64,000 bases of DNA from Bact-08 sp034928745 (GTDB lineage: Bacteria; Bacteroidota; Bacteroidia; Bacteroidales; UBA932): positions 4,714 to 68,713 of the forward strand of contig JAYFOS010000018.1 of NCBI GenBank assembly GCA_034928745.1, in the 5' to 3' direction. The notes beneath the pieces were generated by a model that made no database searches, was not told the DNA's origin, and worked only from the letters and a program-made list of their open reading frames with translations. This document shows, one piece after another, positions 36,684-45,498 of the stretch. Each line of letters begins with the position of its first letter. Position 1 is the stretch's first letter. The position numbers were made by a program, and so were the translations under genes.

Positions 36684-37475
36684 ATGAGTGAGGCTTATAT
36701 TCATCCAAAAGCCAAAATCGGCAAAGATGTCACGATTGGGCCTTTTTGCTATATAGCAGAAAATGTTGAGATCGGAGATGGTACAACCTTGGGACCGCAT
36801 GTGACAATATTGGATTATGTCAGAATCGGAAAGAACAACAAGATATCTCCTGGGGCTGTTTTGGGCTCCTTGCCACAGGATGTGGGATTTGCCAATGAGG
36901 TGACTTGGCTGGAGATTGGAGACAACAATCTCATAAGGGAGTATGCCAACATGGCAAGAGGAACGTTTCACGGCAGGGGAAAGACTGTTATGGGGAATGA
37001 TAATATGCTCATGGCGTATTCCCATGTAGCACATGACTGTATCATAGGCAACGGAACAATAATTGTCAGTTATGTGGCGCTTGCCGGCTTTACTGAGGTT
37101 CATGATTATGCTACTATAGGCGGACAATGCGGCCTCCATCAATTTAACAGGATTGGTGCTCACTGTATGGTTGCGGCAGCGTCAATCGTGATGAAGGATA
37201 TACCTCCTTATTCTCTTACAGGACGTAATCCGGTGGCATTCTATAAGCTTAATTTAGTCGGACTAAGAAGAAGAGGATTTACTAGAGAACAGATTGACAG
37301 GATTGAGAGTATTTACAGAGCTTTGTACGACTCTGGGCTGAATGTTTCGGATGCTTGTGTGAAAATAGAAAGTGATTTTGAAGATAGCGTTGAGAAGAGG
37401 ACAATACTTGACTTCATTAAAACCTCCAAGAGAGGTATAGTGCCCAAAGTTTCCAAGCTCATGTCCCATGATTGA
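36684..37475 (+). CDS. lpxA: UDP-N-acetylglucosamine acyltransferase
   Basis: The protein has 263 residues and begins with hexapeptide repeats (IHPKAKIGKDVTIGPFCYIAENVEIGDG). The catalytic His region is MAYSHVAHDCIIGN, and GGQCGLHQFNRIGAHCMVAAAS and a helical C-domain follow. It performs the first acylation of lipid A synthesis. It is 15 bp after lpxC/fabZ and overlaps the WbqC-like gene by 8 bp. Confidence 0.97.
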   Translation: MSEAYIHPKAKIGKDVTIGPFCYIAENVEIGDGTTLGPHVTILDYVRIGKNNKISPGAVLGSLPQDVGFANEVTWLEIGDNNLIREYANMARGTFHGRGKTVMGNDNMLMAYSHVAHDCIIGNGTIIVSYVALAGFTEVHDYATIGGQCGLHQFNRIGAHCMVAAASIVMKDIPPYSLTGRNPVAFYKLNLVGLRRRGFTREQIDRIESIYRALYDSGLNVSDACVKIESDFEDSVEKRTILDFIKTSKRGIVPKVSKLMSHD

Positions 37476-38091
37476 TTCCGGGATTGATTTTAGCTATCTG
37501 TCTACAGCTTACTTGCCTCCTGTCGCTTATCTAAAGGTGATTGCAGGTTCTACTGTAACTTTTATAGAAAAGTTTGAAAACTATCAGAAGCAATCCTACA
37601 GAAACCGTTGTTACATATATAGTGCAAACGGTTCATTACCTTTAATCATACCCGTAGTCAGGGGTGGCGATGACAGAAAGATTGATCTGGTTAGGATAGA
37701 CTATTCCAAAGAGTGGCAGAAACAGCACTGGAGAGCGATCTTTTCAGCATATAATACATCTCCCTTTTTCGACTATTATAAAGATGATCTTTTTCAGTTT
37801 TATAGTGATAAGGAGAAATACCAATTCCTTTTTGACTTCAACACAAACCTTCTTATTTCAATTCTTGAGCTTATAGGTCTGGATGTCAAGCCCGAATTCA
37901 CCACAGAATACCGAGAGTGTGTTGAAGGAAAGGATTTCAGAGATATTATTCATCCCAAAAGAGTTGAAGAGACCGAAAATAAATATGGGCAATACCATCA
38001 GGTATTTGCCCATAAATACGGATTTCTTAAAAACCTCTCTATCATTGACCTTCTCTTCAATGAGGGGCCAAACGTCATCACATACCTTTAA
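37468..38091 (+). CDS. WbqC-like family protein
   Basis: The 207-residue protein begins IDFSYLSTAYLPPVAYLKVIAGSTVTFIEKFENYQKQSYRNRCYIYSANG, the start of the WbqC-like family (PF08889 type). These proteins often occur near polysaccharide or lipid genes and have no proven activity. It is the last gene of the lpx operon, which suggests an envelope role. Its 3' end overlaps the FadL-like gene by 4 bp. Confidence 0.88.
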   Translation: MIDSGIDFSYLSTAYLPPVAYLKVIAGSTVTFIEKFENYQKQSYRNRCYIYSANGSLPLIIPVVRGGDDRKIDLVRIDYSKEWQKQHWRAIFSAYNTSPFFDYYKDDLFQFYSDKEKYQFLFDFNTNLLISILELIGLDVKPEFTTEYRECVEGKDFRDIIHPKRVEETENKYGQYHQVFAHKYGFLKNLSIIDLLFNEGPNVITYL

Positions 38092-39638
38092 AACCTAAAA
38101 CCAATAGTTGCCAATACTTTCCAGGCAGAATAGGTTGATTTGCCGATAGGTGCCGCAATAACCGACTGTCCTGAAATGTTTATATCGTTGTAAAGTGTAA
38201 ATTCTTCTGAATTTGAGATTCTTTTTTGTATACCTAAATCAGCAAAAAAACCATTTTCTGTCCTTATCCCTGCACCACAAGAGAGGAATTGTGTATCATA
38301 GCCGTAGTTCTTTTCCGGATTTTGGTAGAATGCATATCCTGCTCTTAAAGACAGCGATTTTGTCGGTCTGAATTCTGCACCCATTCTGATATTACTTGTG
38401 TTCTTGAATTCGTTTTTGATAAGGTCATTCTCATCTTCAAAATCGTTAAAATCTCTATCAGTATCATCCATTCTGATACCAGAATAGTTAACTCCCTCGT
38501 AATCGAAAGAGAGGGCTCCTCTTGAGCCGAATACATATGAGACTCCGACATTGGCTTTGGCAGGAGTAATCACTATATATTCGTATGTACCTAAAGGAGA
38601 ATCTATACTAACATCATAATTGTCGTTATATTCGGCATATATGCTCTCACTCCATTCGTCCCTTAATGTCATGTATGTGGGTGTTGAAAGGCTGAAACCC
38701 AATCTGAACCCATTTCCTGGAGCAAAGATTATCCCGGCCTTTGCATTAATACCTGTACCGGTTGTTGTCTGTCTGTATATATGCTCGAACTCCTTGAATT
38801 TAGAATCAAATTGAGATGTGTTGACAGCGCTCTCTCCATATGATTGCCAGTCTTTGTATTTCAAGGATTGCAATCCGAAGCTGAATCCAAAATAGAACTT
38901 CTCATTAACATTGCCGCTAATAGTAAATGCATATTCAGATAATCCCCCGGTACTCTCTCTTAAAAATCGTTGGTCAAGAGGTCCGCCTATTACTATGCTA
39001 TTTCCTTCAATATTTTCAGTGGCAGCAATATAATCGGAGTTGGAATCAGGAAGTCTGTCCAGAAGGTTTGCATTCCAAGCAAGTACTGATCTCCATGCTG
39101 CTCCGCTTTGATAGAAAGGATAAGTGTCACCAAGAGAGGTAATATCCAATTCAGCAGAATTTATCCCATTGGTATTGTATGCTACGGAAGAGAGCCAACT
39201 TGAGTTATCAGTAGTGCCTCTGGCAGAGCTTCTGTTATTGTAGTTGTTGAGCTTGTTCATTGTTATTGAAAAGTTCAGCCCCTTCAGATTACTCCTTTTT
39301 TTATTGTATTTCAATGCGTTGACGTATCCGATTGAAGATATGCCTAGTCTATTGAACCCTTCATCAGAGTTACTTCCCAAATATGAAGTTTCTGCCAGTG
39401 TATGAGACAGAGTGGTCGTAAACATGAATTCTGAATACCTATAAATTCCGGCTGCTGCAGGGTTAATACTTATAACGCCAAGATCCCCGCCTATTGAGGT
39501 CATAGCATTTCCCATCGCAATACTTTTTGCACTTCCCTCGTAAAAATTCTGGGAATACTTTAAGGCGTCATACCTATTCTGCGCCGTCATTAATGTTGTT
39601 AATATAATGGCGGTTGCGAGTGTTATAATTTTTTTCAT
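38088..39638 (-). CDS. OmpP1/FadL-like outer-membrane transporter
   Basis: The protein has 516 residues with a signal peptide (TLATAIILTTLMTAQ). A FadL-like N-terminal region (YSQNFYEGSAKSIAMGNAMTSIGGDLGVISINPAAAGIYRYSEF) precedes a long beta-rich region of alternating strands ending in the aromatic terminus KVLATIGFRF. The NPAA motif and C-terminal Phe fit an outer-membrane barrel for hydrophobic compounds. It is 8 bp downstream of the aromatic lipoprotein gene and co-transcribed with it. Confidence 0.88.
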   Translation of the reverse strand: MKKIITLATAIILTTLMTAQNRYDALKYSQNFYEGSAKSIAMGNAMTSIGGDLGVISINPAAAGIYRYSEFMFTTTLSHTLAETSYLGSNSDEGFNRLGISSIGYVNALKYNKKRSNLKGLNFSITMNKLNNYNNRSSARGTTDNSSWLSSVAYNTNGINSAELDITSLGDTYPFYQSGAAWRSVLAWNANLLDRLPDSNSDYIAATENIEGNSIVIGGPLDQRFLRESTGGLSEYAFTISGNVNEKFYFGFSFGLQSLKYKDWQSYGESAVNTSQFDSKFKEFEHIYRQTTTGTGINAKAGIIFAPGNGFRLGFSLSTPTYMTLRDEWSESIYAEYNDNYDVSIDSPLGTYEYIVITPAKANVGVSYVFGSRGALSFDYEGVNYSGIRMDDTDRDFNDFEDENDLIKNEFKNTSNIRMGAEFRPTKSLSLRAGYAFYQNPEKNYGYDTQFLSCGAGIRTENGFFADLGIQKRISNSEEFTLYNDINISGQSVIAAPIGKSTYSAWKVLATIGFRF

Positions 39639-39646
39639 AATATACT

Positions 39647-40870
39647 TTATCTACGATATACAGATCCACTGCTAGAAGAACTTCTCGTACCTTCAGATGA
39701 GCCGGCTGATGATCCGGCGCTCGGGTAAGTGCTTGAATGTCTGGTCTGCTGAGAGTAATTTGTGTTATTTCTCTGGTATTCTGATCTTGTTGAAGAGGTT
39801 GATGTAGAGTTCGTTGTCCTGTTATAGTTTGTGGACATGAGATTGCTGCTTCCTTCATTTGTCTGGCGAGCAGGAGCCCTGTAAGAGGTAGAACTTCTTT
39901 CTCCACCATTGGAAGCCCTGGTATAAGAGGTGCCACTTCCACTTCTTTGAGTGCCTTGTCTTGTTGAAACGACATTCTGGTTGTAGACAGCTCCGTTTGA
40001 AAGACGATTCTGGGTATTATCCCTTCTGTATAGACTTTCGGAGGTTTTTGTCCCTTGATAGGTGTTCTTATTAGATGTATTATAACCCCTTATCTGATTA
40101 ATATCGGTAGTGGACCTGCGAGAATAACTTCCGGATGACGGAGTGCCGTTTCCTGTGTCCCTCTCATCTGACCCCCTTCTTCCATAGAAGTAAGAAGAAG
40201 CTATATTACCATAGTGCTGGTCATGATACCTTCCCGATCCTCCCCACCAATAATACCAGTTGTCGTAAATGCCGTAGTAAGGGAAATGTCCATAATAGCC
40301 ATTATATCCGTAATAGCAACCATAATAGTCGTAAAATCCGTAATAGCCGGGATAATACCAAGGATCCCAGTAACTGTAATAGCCCGGATAACAATAAAAA
40401 CCGTAGTTGCCATAGCCGTAATTACCATAGAAATAAGGGTTGCCGAAACCTCTTCCCCATGCGTAATTCCAATAATAGTAAGGGTTGTTCCAATACCATC
40501 GATAACTCCAATTCTCATCGTCTTCAGCAACTATAACCTGAATCTGATATTCTGGAGAATTGAATTTAGTAAGTAGCTCCTCAAAAGAATCATACTCGTT
40601 GATGTCAACAAAAACAGTGTCGGCTTTGGACAGAGGGAGGATTGTCTTGCCGCTGTTCTCGTCCACAACGATAACTTCCCTGGTCTTCTCTTTAAGAGCT
40701 TGAAGTTCCTGGTCGGTTGTTTCATCTGTAACATTACGTACGACTTTAACTTCGGTGCCGGGCCTGTAATAAGCGGGGTCGTCGTAAGAACCTGATGAGT
40801 AGTAATTTGCAGTACCACAAGAACTCAGTAAAAAGGTCAGGGCTACTAAGTAATTAAATTTGTTTTTCAT
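39647..40870 (-). CDS. Lipoprotein with an extreme Tyr/Trp/Gly-rich segment, function unknown
   Basis: The protein has 407 residues. A lipoprotein signal (TFLLSSCGTA, Cys18) precedes a conventional globular stretch (about 35-118: TEVKVVRNV, KTILPLSKADTVFVDI). Residues 121-210 are extraordinarily aromatic, with 48 of 90 being Tyr, Trp or Phe, interspersed with Gly, Asn and Pro. Residues about 230-407 are Ser/Thr/Arg/Asn-rich and probably disordered. I do not recognise a catalytic domain. It leads an operon with a FadL-like porin and has a rare strong Shine-Dalgarno sequence. A surface, adhesive or structural role is a guess. Confidence 0.82.
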   Translation of the reverse strand: MKNKFNYLVALTFLLSSCGTANYYSSGSYDDPAYYRPGTEVKVVRNVTDETTDQELQALKEKTREVIVVDENSGKTILPLSKADTVFVDINEYDSFEELLTKFNSPEYQIQVIVAEDDENWSYRWYWNNPYYYWNYAWGRGFGNPYFYGNYGYGNYGFYCYPGYYSYWDPWYYPGYYGFYDYYGCYYGYNGYYGHFPYYGIYDNWYYWWGGSGRYHDQHYGNIASSYFYGRRGSDERDTGNGTPSSGSYSRRSTTDINQIRGYNTSNKNTYQGTKTSESLYRRDNTQNRLSNGAVYNQNVVSTRQGTQRSGSGTSYTRASNGGERSSTSYRAPARQTNEGSSNLMSTNYNRTTNSTSTSSTRSEYQRNNTNYSQQTRHSSTYPSAGSSAGSSEGTRSSSSSGSVYRR

Positions 40871-40875
40871 AGCAC

Positions 40876-40882
40876 ACCTCCT
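40876..40882 (-). promoter_or_regulatory. Strong Shine-Dalgarno sequence before the aromatic lipoprotein gene
   Basis: On the minus strand AGGAGGT lies 5 bases before the ATG at 40868-40870, close to a perfect anti-16S match. Other starts in this window show no comparable site, in keeping with Bacteroidota. Confidence 0.7.
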
Positions 40883-40901
40883 GTGTATTAAATATTATTT
40901 A

Positions 40902-40909
40902 TACTTTTG
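40902..40909 (+). promoter_or_regulatory. Candidate promoter -7 element for proS
   Basis: TACTTTTG matches TAnnTTTG, 56 bp before the proS ATG. No -33 TTTG is visible. Confidence 0.4.
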
Positions 40910-40920
40910 TGCTGTTTATA

Positions 40921-40952
40921 CAAAAATACACAAAAATTGTACCAATAACAAA
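40921..40952 (-). promoter_or_regulatory. Promoter for the lipoprotein-FadL operon
   Basis: On the minus strand TTTG (40949-40952), a 20-bp spacer and TATTTTTG (40921-40928) form a good Bacteroidota promoter. The leader is about 45 nt and contains the Shine-Dalgarno site. Confidence 0.65.
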
Positions 40953-40965
40953 TATTTAAATAATA

Positions 40966-42438
40966 ATGGCAAAAGAAGTTAGCAACAAAGAGGAGAATTA
41001 TTCACTATGGTATAATAATTTGGTAATCAAGGCTGATTTGGCTGAGAATTCAGCAGTTAGAGGTTGTATGGTAATTAAGCCCTATGGTTACGCAATTTGG
41101 GAAAAAATGCAGGCTCAACTCGACAGAATGTTCAAAGAGACAGGACATCAGAATGCTTATTTCCCGTTATTTATACCTAAATCTTTTCTTAGCAGGGAGG
41201 CCGAACATGTTGAAGGTTTTGCCAAAGAGTGTGCAGTAGTCACTCACCACAGATTAATGACAAACCCAAATGGTCCTGGCGTGGTGGTTGATCCGGATGC
41301 AAAACTCGAGGAGGAGCTTGTGGTTAGGCCTACGTCCGAGACAATAATATGGAATACATATAAGAATTGGATCAAATCATACAGAGATCTACCGATACTT
41401 GTCAATCAATGGGCAAATGTCGTACGCTGGGAAATGCGTACAAGGCTGTTCCTCAGGACCACTGAGTTCTTGTGGCAAGAGGGCCATACGGCTCATTCGA
41501 CAAAAGATGAGGCAATTGAGGAGACAATGAAGATGGTCAATGTGTATGCTGAATTTGCAAGAAAATATATGTCAATGCCGGTTATTATAGGTCACAAAAC
41601 TGAGAGTGAAAGATTTGCCGGAGCATTGGATACATTGTGTATAGAGGCTATGATGCAGGATGGTAAGGCTCTTCAGGCCGGAACATCCCATTTTCTCGGG
41701 CAAAATTTTGCAAAGGCATTTGATGTGCAGTTTGCAAATAAAGATGGTGGACTTGACTATGTCTGGGCAACATCGTGGGGTGTATCAACAAGGCTTATGG
41801 GAGCTCTCGTAATGGCTCATAGTGACAACAACGGTTTGGTCCTGCCTCCGAGACTTGCTCCAATACAGGTTGTCATGGTACCGATATTCAAGACAGAAGA
41901 GGATTACAAGCAGATCCTTGAAAGGATGGCAGAAATGAAATCAAGGTTGCTAGCTGTAGGTATATCAGTAAAGATAGACGACAGGGACAATTTACGGTCA
42001 GGCTTCAAATTTGCAGAGTGGGAACTGAAAGGAGTACCCGTAAGAATTGCAATGGGTCCGAGGGATCTTCAGAATGGAACCGTGGAGATTGCAAGAAGGG
42101 ATACCCTTACTAAAGAGTCAGTCAATCAGGAGGGATTGGAAAACAGAATAGTAGCACTAATGGATGAAATTCAGGAGAATATTTATAATAAAGCCCTGAA
42201 ATTCAGGGAGGAGAATACAATTAGAGTAGACGACTATAAGACTTTTAAAGAAAAAATTGAAGAAGGGGGTTTTCTGATGTGCCATTGGGATGGAACCTCT
42301 GAAACAGAGGAGAAGATAAAGGAGGAGACAAAGGCAACAATCCGTTGTATCCCTATCGATGCTGAGGATGAGGATGGATTCTGCGTATATAGCGGGAAGC
42401 CGTCAAAAAGAAGAGTTATATTCGCCAGAGCATATTAA
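40966..42438 (+). CDS. proS: Prolyl-tRNA synthetase, archaeal/eukaryotic-like type 3
   Basis: The protein has 490 residues, the short ProRS form lacking the bacterial editing insertion. Class II motifs are present: motif 2 (LVNQWANVVRWEMRTRLFLRTTEFLWQEGHTAHST), the ALQAGTSHFLGQNFAKAFDV segment and motif 3 (STRLMGALVMAHSDNNGLVLPPRLAP). The anticodon-binding domain and a C-terminal extension ending FARAY follow. It charges tRNA-Pro. This type is standard in Bacteroidota. It is monocistronic and divergent from the lipoprotein operon. Confidence 0.96.
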   Translation: MAKEVSNKEENYSLWYNNLVIKADLAENSAVRGCMVIKPYGYAIWEKMQAQLDRMFKETGHQNAYFPLFIPKSFLSREAEHVEGFAKECAVVTHHRLMTNPNGPGVVVDPDAKLEEELVVRPTSETIIWNTYKNWIKSYRDLPILVNQWANVVRWEMRTRLFLRTTEFLWQEGHTAHSTKDEAIEETMKMVNVYAEFARKYMSMPVIIGHKTESERFAGALDTLCIEAMMQDGKALQAGTSHFLGQNFAKAFDVQFANKDGGLDYVWATSWGVSTRLMGALVMAHSDNNGLVLPPRLAPIQVVMVPIFKTEEDYKQILERMAEMKSRLLAVGISVKIDDRDNLRSGFKFAEWELKGVPVRIAMGPRDLQNGTVEIARRDTLTKESVNQEGLENRIVALMDEIQENIYNKALKFREENTIRVDDYKTFKEKIEEGGFLMCHWDGTSETEEKIKEETKATIRCIPIDAEDEDGFCVYSGKPSKRRVIFARAY

Positions 42439-42492
42439 TATAATTAACATATTTCTTATTTTTACAGAACAAAATTTAAAATCAAATTAGAA

Positions 42493-43191
42493 ATGGCAGC
42501 AGATTTACCGTCCCGACAGCAGGAGATTCTAGATGGTCTAAACAAGAAATCTCACTTGAAACTTAAAGTTTTCAATCAGACTGCTGAGGTTTTTTCACAA
42601 TTGAAGGATATTCTGAACGAGATGAGCAACGATCTAAATGATCTCCTTGACAACAACGACAGGCGTGTAAGGCTTGAGTATAGGGACAGAGGAAAATTTG
42701 AGGCTGAGTTCAAGTTTGCAGATGATGTACTTATATTCAGTATGCACTCTGATATTTTTCAGTTTGACAGGAATCATCCTATATGGAAGAATGAATTTGT
42801 AAAAAAGGATATCAACAACGCATATTGTGGAGTAATAAGTATATATAATTTTCTCTCGGATTCCTTAAAGTACAATAGAGGGGATGATCTTGGATATCTA
42901 GTTGCCAGGATTTTCGTAAACAAGGACAAATTTTTTCTTGTTGAAGGCAAAAGGCAAAGAAATAAGGCTGTAAGCGCATTCGGAAAGATCTCTCTGGGGC
43001 GAGAAGAACTGGTTCAGATTGTAGAGGCGGCTGTTCTCTACTCGCTATCATTTGACCTCCTTGTTCCTCCTTTCGACTTGGTTAAGGTTGCTAGCGTTGA
43101 ACAGATGAATGACAAAATTGAGAGTGCAAAGTTACAGACAGGTAAGAGAATGGGATTCAAATACAATTCTGATGATGTACTGGAGGAGTAG
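42493..43191 (+). CDS. Conserved hypothetical protein, cytoplasmic
   Basis: I do not recognise this 232-residue protein. It has no signal peptide or membrane helix. The N-terminal third is helical and acidic (QLKDILNEMSNDLNDLLDNNDRR), followed by a mixed alpha/beta region (RLEYRDRGKFEAEFKFADDVLIFSMH, KFFLVEGKRQRNKAVSAFG). Its 3' end overlaps the signal sequence of the DUF3078 gene by about 17 bp, so the two are translated from one transcript, together with tilS. Normal codon use suggests a resident gene. Confidence 0.75.
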   Translation: MAADLPSRQQEILDGLNKKSHLKLKVFNQTAEVFSQLKDILNEMSNDLNDLLDNNDRRVRLEYRDRGKFEAEFKFADDVLIFSMHSDIFQFDRNHPIWKNEFVKKDINNAYCGVISIYNFLSDSLKYNRGDDLGYLVARIFVNKDKFFLVEGKRQRNKAVSAFGKISLGREELVQIVEAAVLYSLSFDLLVPPFDLVKVASVEQMNDKIESAKLQTGKRMGFKYNSDDVLEE

Positions 43192-44155
43192 TATATTTTT
43201 AATCTTTCTGTCTTTTATGACAGTTCATGCGGCATATTCTCAAGATGTTAAACGGACTGAATTGAGTGTCGGACATGAGTTGTGCACAGTCATTGCGTCT
43301 AAATTCAAAGTGCCACAGCTTACACCGCCTCCCCCTAAACCGAGTAACTGGAAACGAGGAGCACTGTTGGATATGGGCCTCACTCAGACATCATTCACAA
43401 ACTGGGCTGCAGGAGGAAACCCCTCTGTAGCCATGAATGGTTCTGTTAATATGTATGCAAACTACACTCTCAAGACTCTGTTTTGGGAGAGCCGTCTTCA
43501 GGTTGCATACGGCTTCATACAACAATTCGGCGCCCAGAATAAGAAGAGTGACGATAAATTTATTCTTGATTCTAAATTCGGATATAAGGCCTGGGGAGAT
43601 AAATTCTATTTTTCCACTCTTTTCAATTTCAAATCACAACTTGCCAATGGGTATAACTACACCTCTGACACGACACGTGTATTGGTTTCCGGCCCATTTT
43701 CACCTGCATACACATCCCTTGGTGTCGGTATTGATTACAGGCCAATTAAAAAGCTTGCCCTGAACTTTTCTCCTCTTACAGGTAGTATGACTGTGGTGAA
43801 TAAAAGAGCTCTCAGGACTAGGTATGGTAATCTAGTCGACCAGAAGATTAAACTAAAGCTTGGGGCTCAATTCAAGGCAGATTATAGTACCAAGTTGTTT
43901 AAAAGAGTTGATTTGATTACAAGTGCGACCCTCTTTTCAGATTTCCTTGACGATCCTCAAAACCTTACAGTAAACTGGGATATGACCCTGACATCTAAAC
44001 TGAATAAGTTTTTTTCGACAAATATAAAGACAAACCTTATTTACGATGACGATATTCTCATTGAAGATTCAAAGGGAGTTGCTGCTCCGAGAATTCAGTT
44101 CAAGGAGATCTTCACATTCGGTTTTTCATACACAATCGGGGATTTTAAAAAATAA
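43175..44155 (+). CDS. DUF3078 outer-membrane-like protein
   Basis: With the ATG at 43175 (or 43172) the product is about 326 residues, with a signal peptide (RSSIFLIFLSFMTVHAAYSQ). DUF3078 features are clear: a Trp-led strand and TSFTNWAAGGNPSVAMNGSVN, then alternating strands (FWESRLQVAYGFIQQFG, KFGYKAWGDKFYFSTLFNFKSQ) ending in an aromatic beta strand (FTFGFSYTIGDFKK). It is probably an outer-membrane barrel of unknown substrate. The longer in-frame start at 43109 would put 21 polar residues before the signal and is rejected. It overlaps tilS by one base (TAATG). Confidence 0.88.
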   Translation: MYWRSSIFLIFLSFMTVHAAYSQDVKRTELSVGHELCTVIASKFKVPQLTPPPPKPSNWKRGALLDMGLTQTSFTNWAAGGNPSVAMNGSVNMYANYTLKTLFWESRLQVAYGFIQQFGAQNKKSDDKFILDSKFGYKAWGDKFYFSTLFNFKSQLANGYNYTSDTTRVLVSGPFSPAYTSLGVGIDYRPIKKLALNFSPLTGSMTVVNKRALRTRYGNLVDQKIKLKLGAQFKADYSTKLFKRVDLITSATLFSDFLDDPQNLTVNWDMTLTSKLNKFFSTNIKTNLIYDDDILIEDSKGVAAPRIQFKEIFTFGFSYTIGDFKK

Positions 44156-45498
44156 TGCTTTCAAAATTTAAAGAGAATCTTGGAACTACACTTGGTAGAT
44201 GCAAGATACTTGCTGCGGTTAGCGGAGGAGTAGACTCTATGGTCATGGCTTCTCTTCTATACGAATGCTTTAATACTGATTTTGCAATTGCAACAGTTAA
44301 TTTCAAGTTGAGAGGTAAGGAGAGTGATGCCGATCATAAGCTTGTATATGACTGGGCTAACAGCAAAGGCATAAAAGTTTTCGGAACATCTTTTGATACA
44401 TCAGACTATGCTGTTTCAAAAGGTATATCTATAGAGATGGCTGCAAGGGAACTGCGTTACGGATGGTTTTACAGGGTTATGGAAGAGGAGGGCTGTGAGG
44501 CACTTGCAATTGCTCATAACTTAAATGATTCTGTTGAAACATTGTTCCTGAATATTCTTAGAGGGACAGGAATCGAGGGACTGGGGGGGATAAAAATGAA
44601 GACAGGAAGGATAGTAAGGCCTATGTTGTCATTTACAAGAGGGGAAATAATGAATTATGCACAACGGGAGGGAATCCCTTTTAGAGAAGACAGTACAAAC
44701 AGAGAAGATGTCTATGCTCGTAATAGAATAAGAAACAGAGTCTTTCCTGAATTTCAGATGATAAATCCTTCGTTTCTCAGGACAATTGAACGTGATATGC
44801 TCTATTTCACAGAGGCTTCAGATATCATTAAAAAACAATTGCAACAGGTCAGGTCAGAGATTATAGAGAGGGATAGCTCCAAGGCCACATTGAAGATTAG
44901 AATTGACAGGCTTCTCTCATTTGAACATTCCAATTACTGGCTATACATGATATTGAGTGATTATGACTTCAATGCTGCACAAGCCAGACAGGTCCATGAC
45001 TCTCTAACTGGTCAATCCGGAAAGGAGTTTCATTCGCGGAATTATATGATTGTTAAGGATAGAGATTATCTGTTGATATATTCAAAGGGTGAGAGTAATA
45101 TAGGAGAACTTGGAGAGAGACTAATTGAAAAACCTTCGGGAACTCCCTATTTAATTACAATTCAATCACAGACCATCTCTTTCAGGTTGTTCAGAAAGGA
45201 AAAAGGATTTATGCCTGAACCGTCAAAAGATAAGCTTTATGTTGATACTGAAAAAATTGAATTTCCTTTGACCTGCCGCCTCTGGAGAGATGGAGACAGG
45301 TTCATCCCTTTAGGAATGAGAGGTTTTAAAAAACTCAGCGACCTCTTTATTGATGAAAAGCTTGACATAAAAAGCAAAGAGCACCGTTTAGTGCTCTCTG
45401 ACAATGATAATATTGTTGCAGTACTTGGTCACCGAATTGATGACCGGTATAAAATCACTCCATCAACAAAAGAGATTCTTGAAATAGTCCTTAGTTAA
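44155..45498 (+). CDS. tilS: tRNA(Ile)-lysidine synthase
   Basis: The protein has 447 residues. The N-terminal PP-loop ATPase domain shows ILAAVSGGVDSMVMASLL (SGGxDS), EALAIAHNLNDSVETLFLNILRGTGIEGLGGI, and FREDSTNREDVYARNRIRNRVFPEF. The TilS C-domain includes RLWRDGDRFIPLGMRGFKKLSDLFID. It converts C34 of tRNA-Ile(CAU) to lysidine. Its ATG overlaps the preceding stop (TAATG), indicating coupling. Its 3' end overlaps sppA by 8 bp. Confidence 0.96.
   Translation: MLSKFKENLGTTLGRCKILAAVSGGVDSMVMASLLYECFNTDFAIATVNFKLRGKESDADHKLVYDWANSKGIKVFGTSFDTSDYAVSKGISIEMAARELRYGWFYRVMEEEGCEALAIAHNLNDSVETLFLNILRGTGIEGLGGIKMKTGRIVRPMLSFTRGEIMNYAQREGIPFREDSTNREDVYARNRIRNRVFPEFQMINPSFLRTIERDMLYFTEASDIIKKQLQQVRSEIIERDSSKATLKIRIDRLLSFEHSNYWLYMILSDYDFNAAQARQVHDSLTGQSGKEFHSRNYMIVKDRDYLLIYSKGESNIGELGERLIEKPSGTPYLITIQSQTISFRLFRKEKGFMPEPSKDKLYVDTEKIEFPLTCRLWRDGDRFIPLGMRGFKKLSDLFIDEKLDIKSKEHRLVLSDNDNIVAVLGHRIDDRYKITPSTKEILEIVLS

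Noticed and set aside
40135..40576. Open frames on both strands across the aromatic lipoprotein segment
   Set aside because: They arise from biased codon use of the Tyr/Gly-rich stretch; none has a plausible start context or domain.
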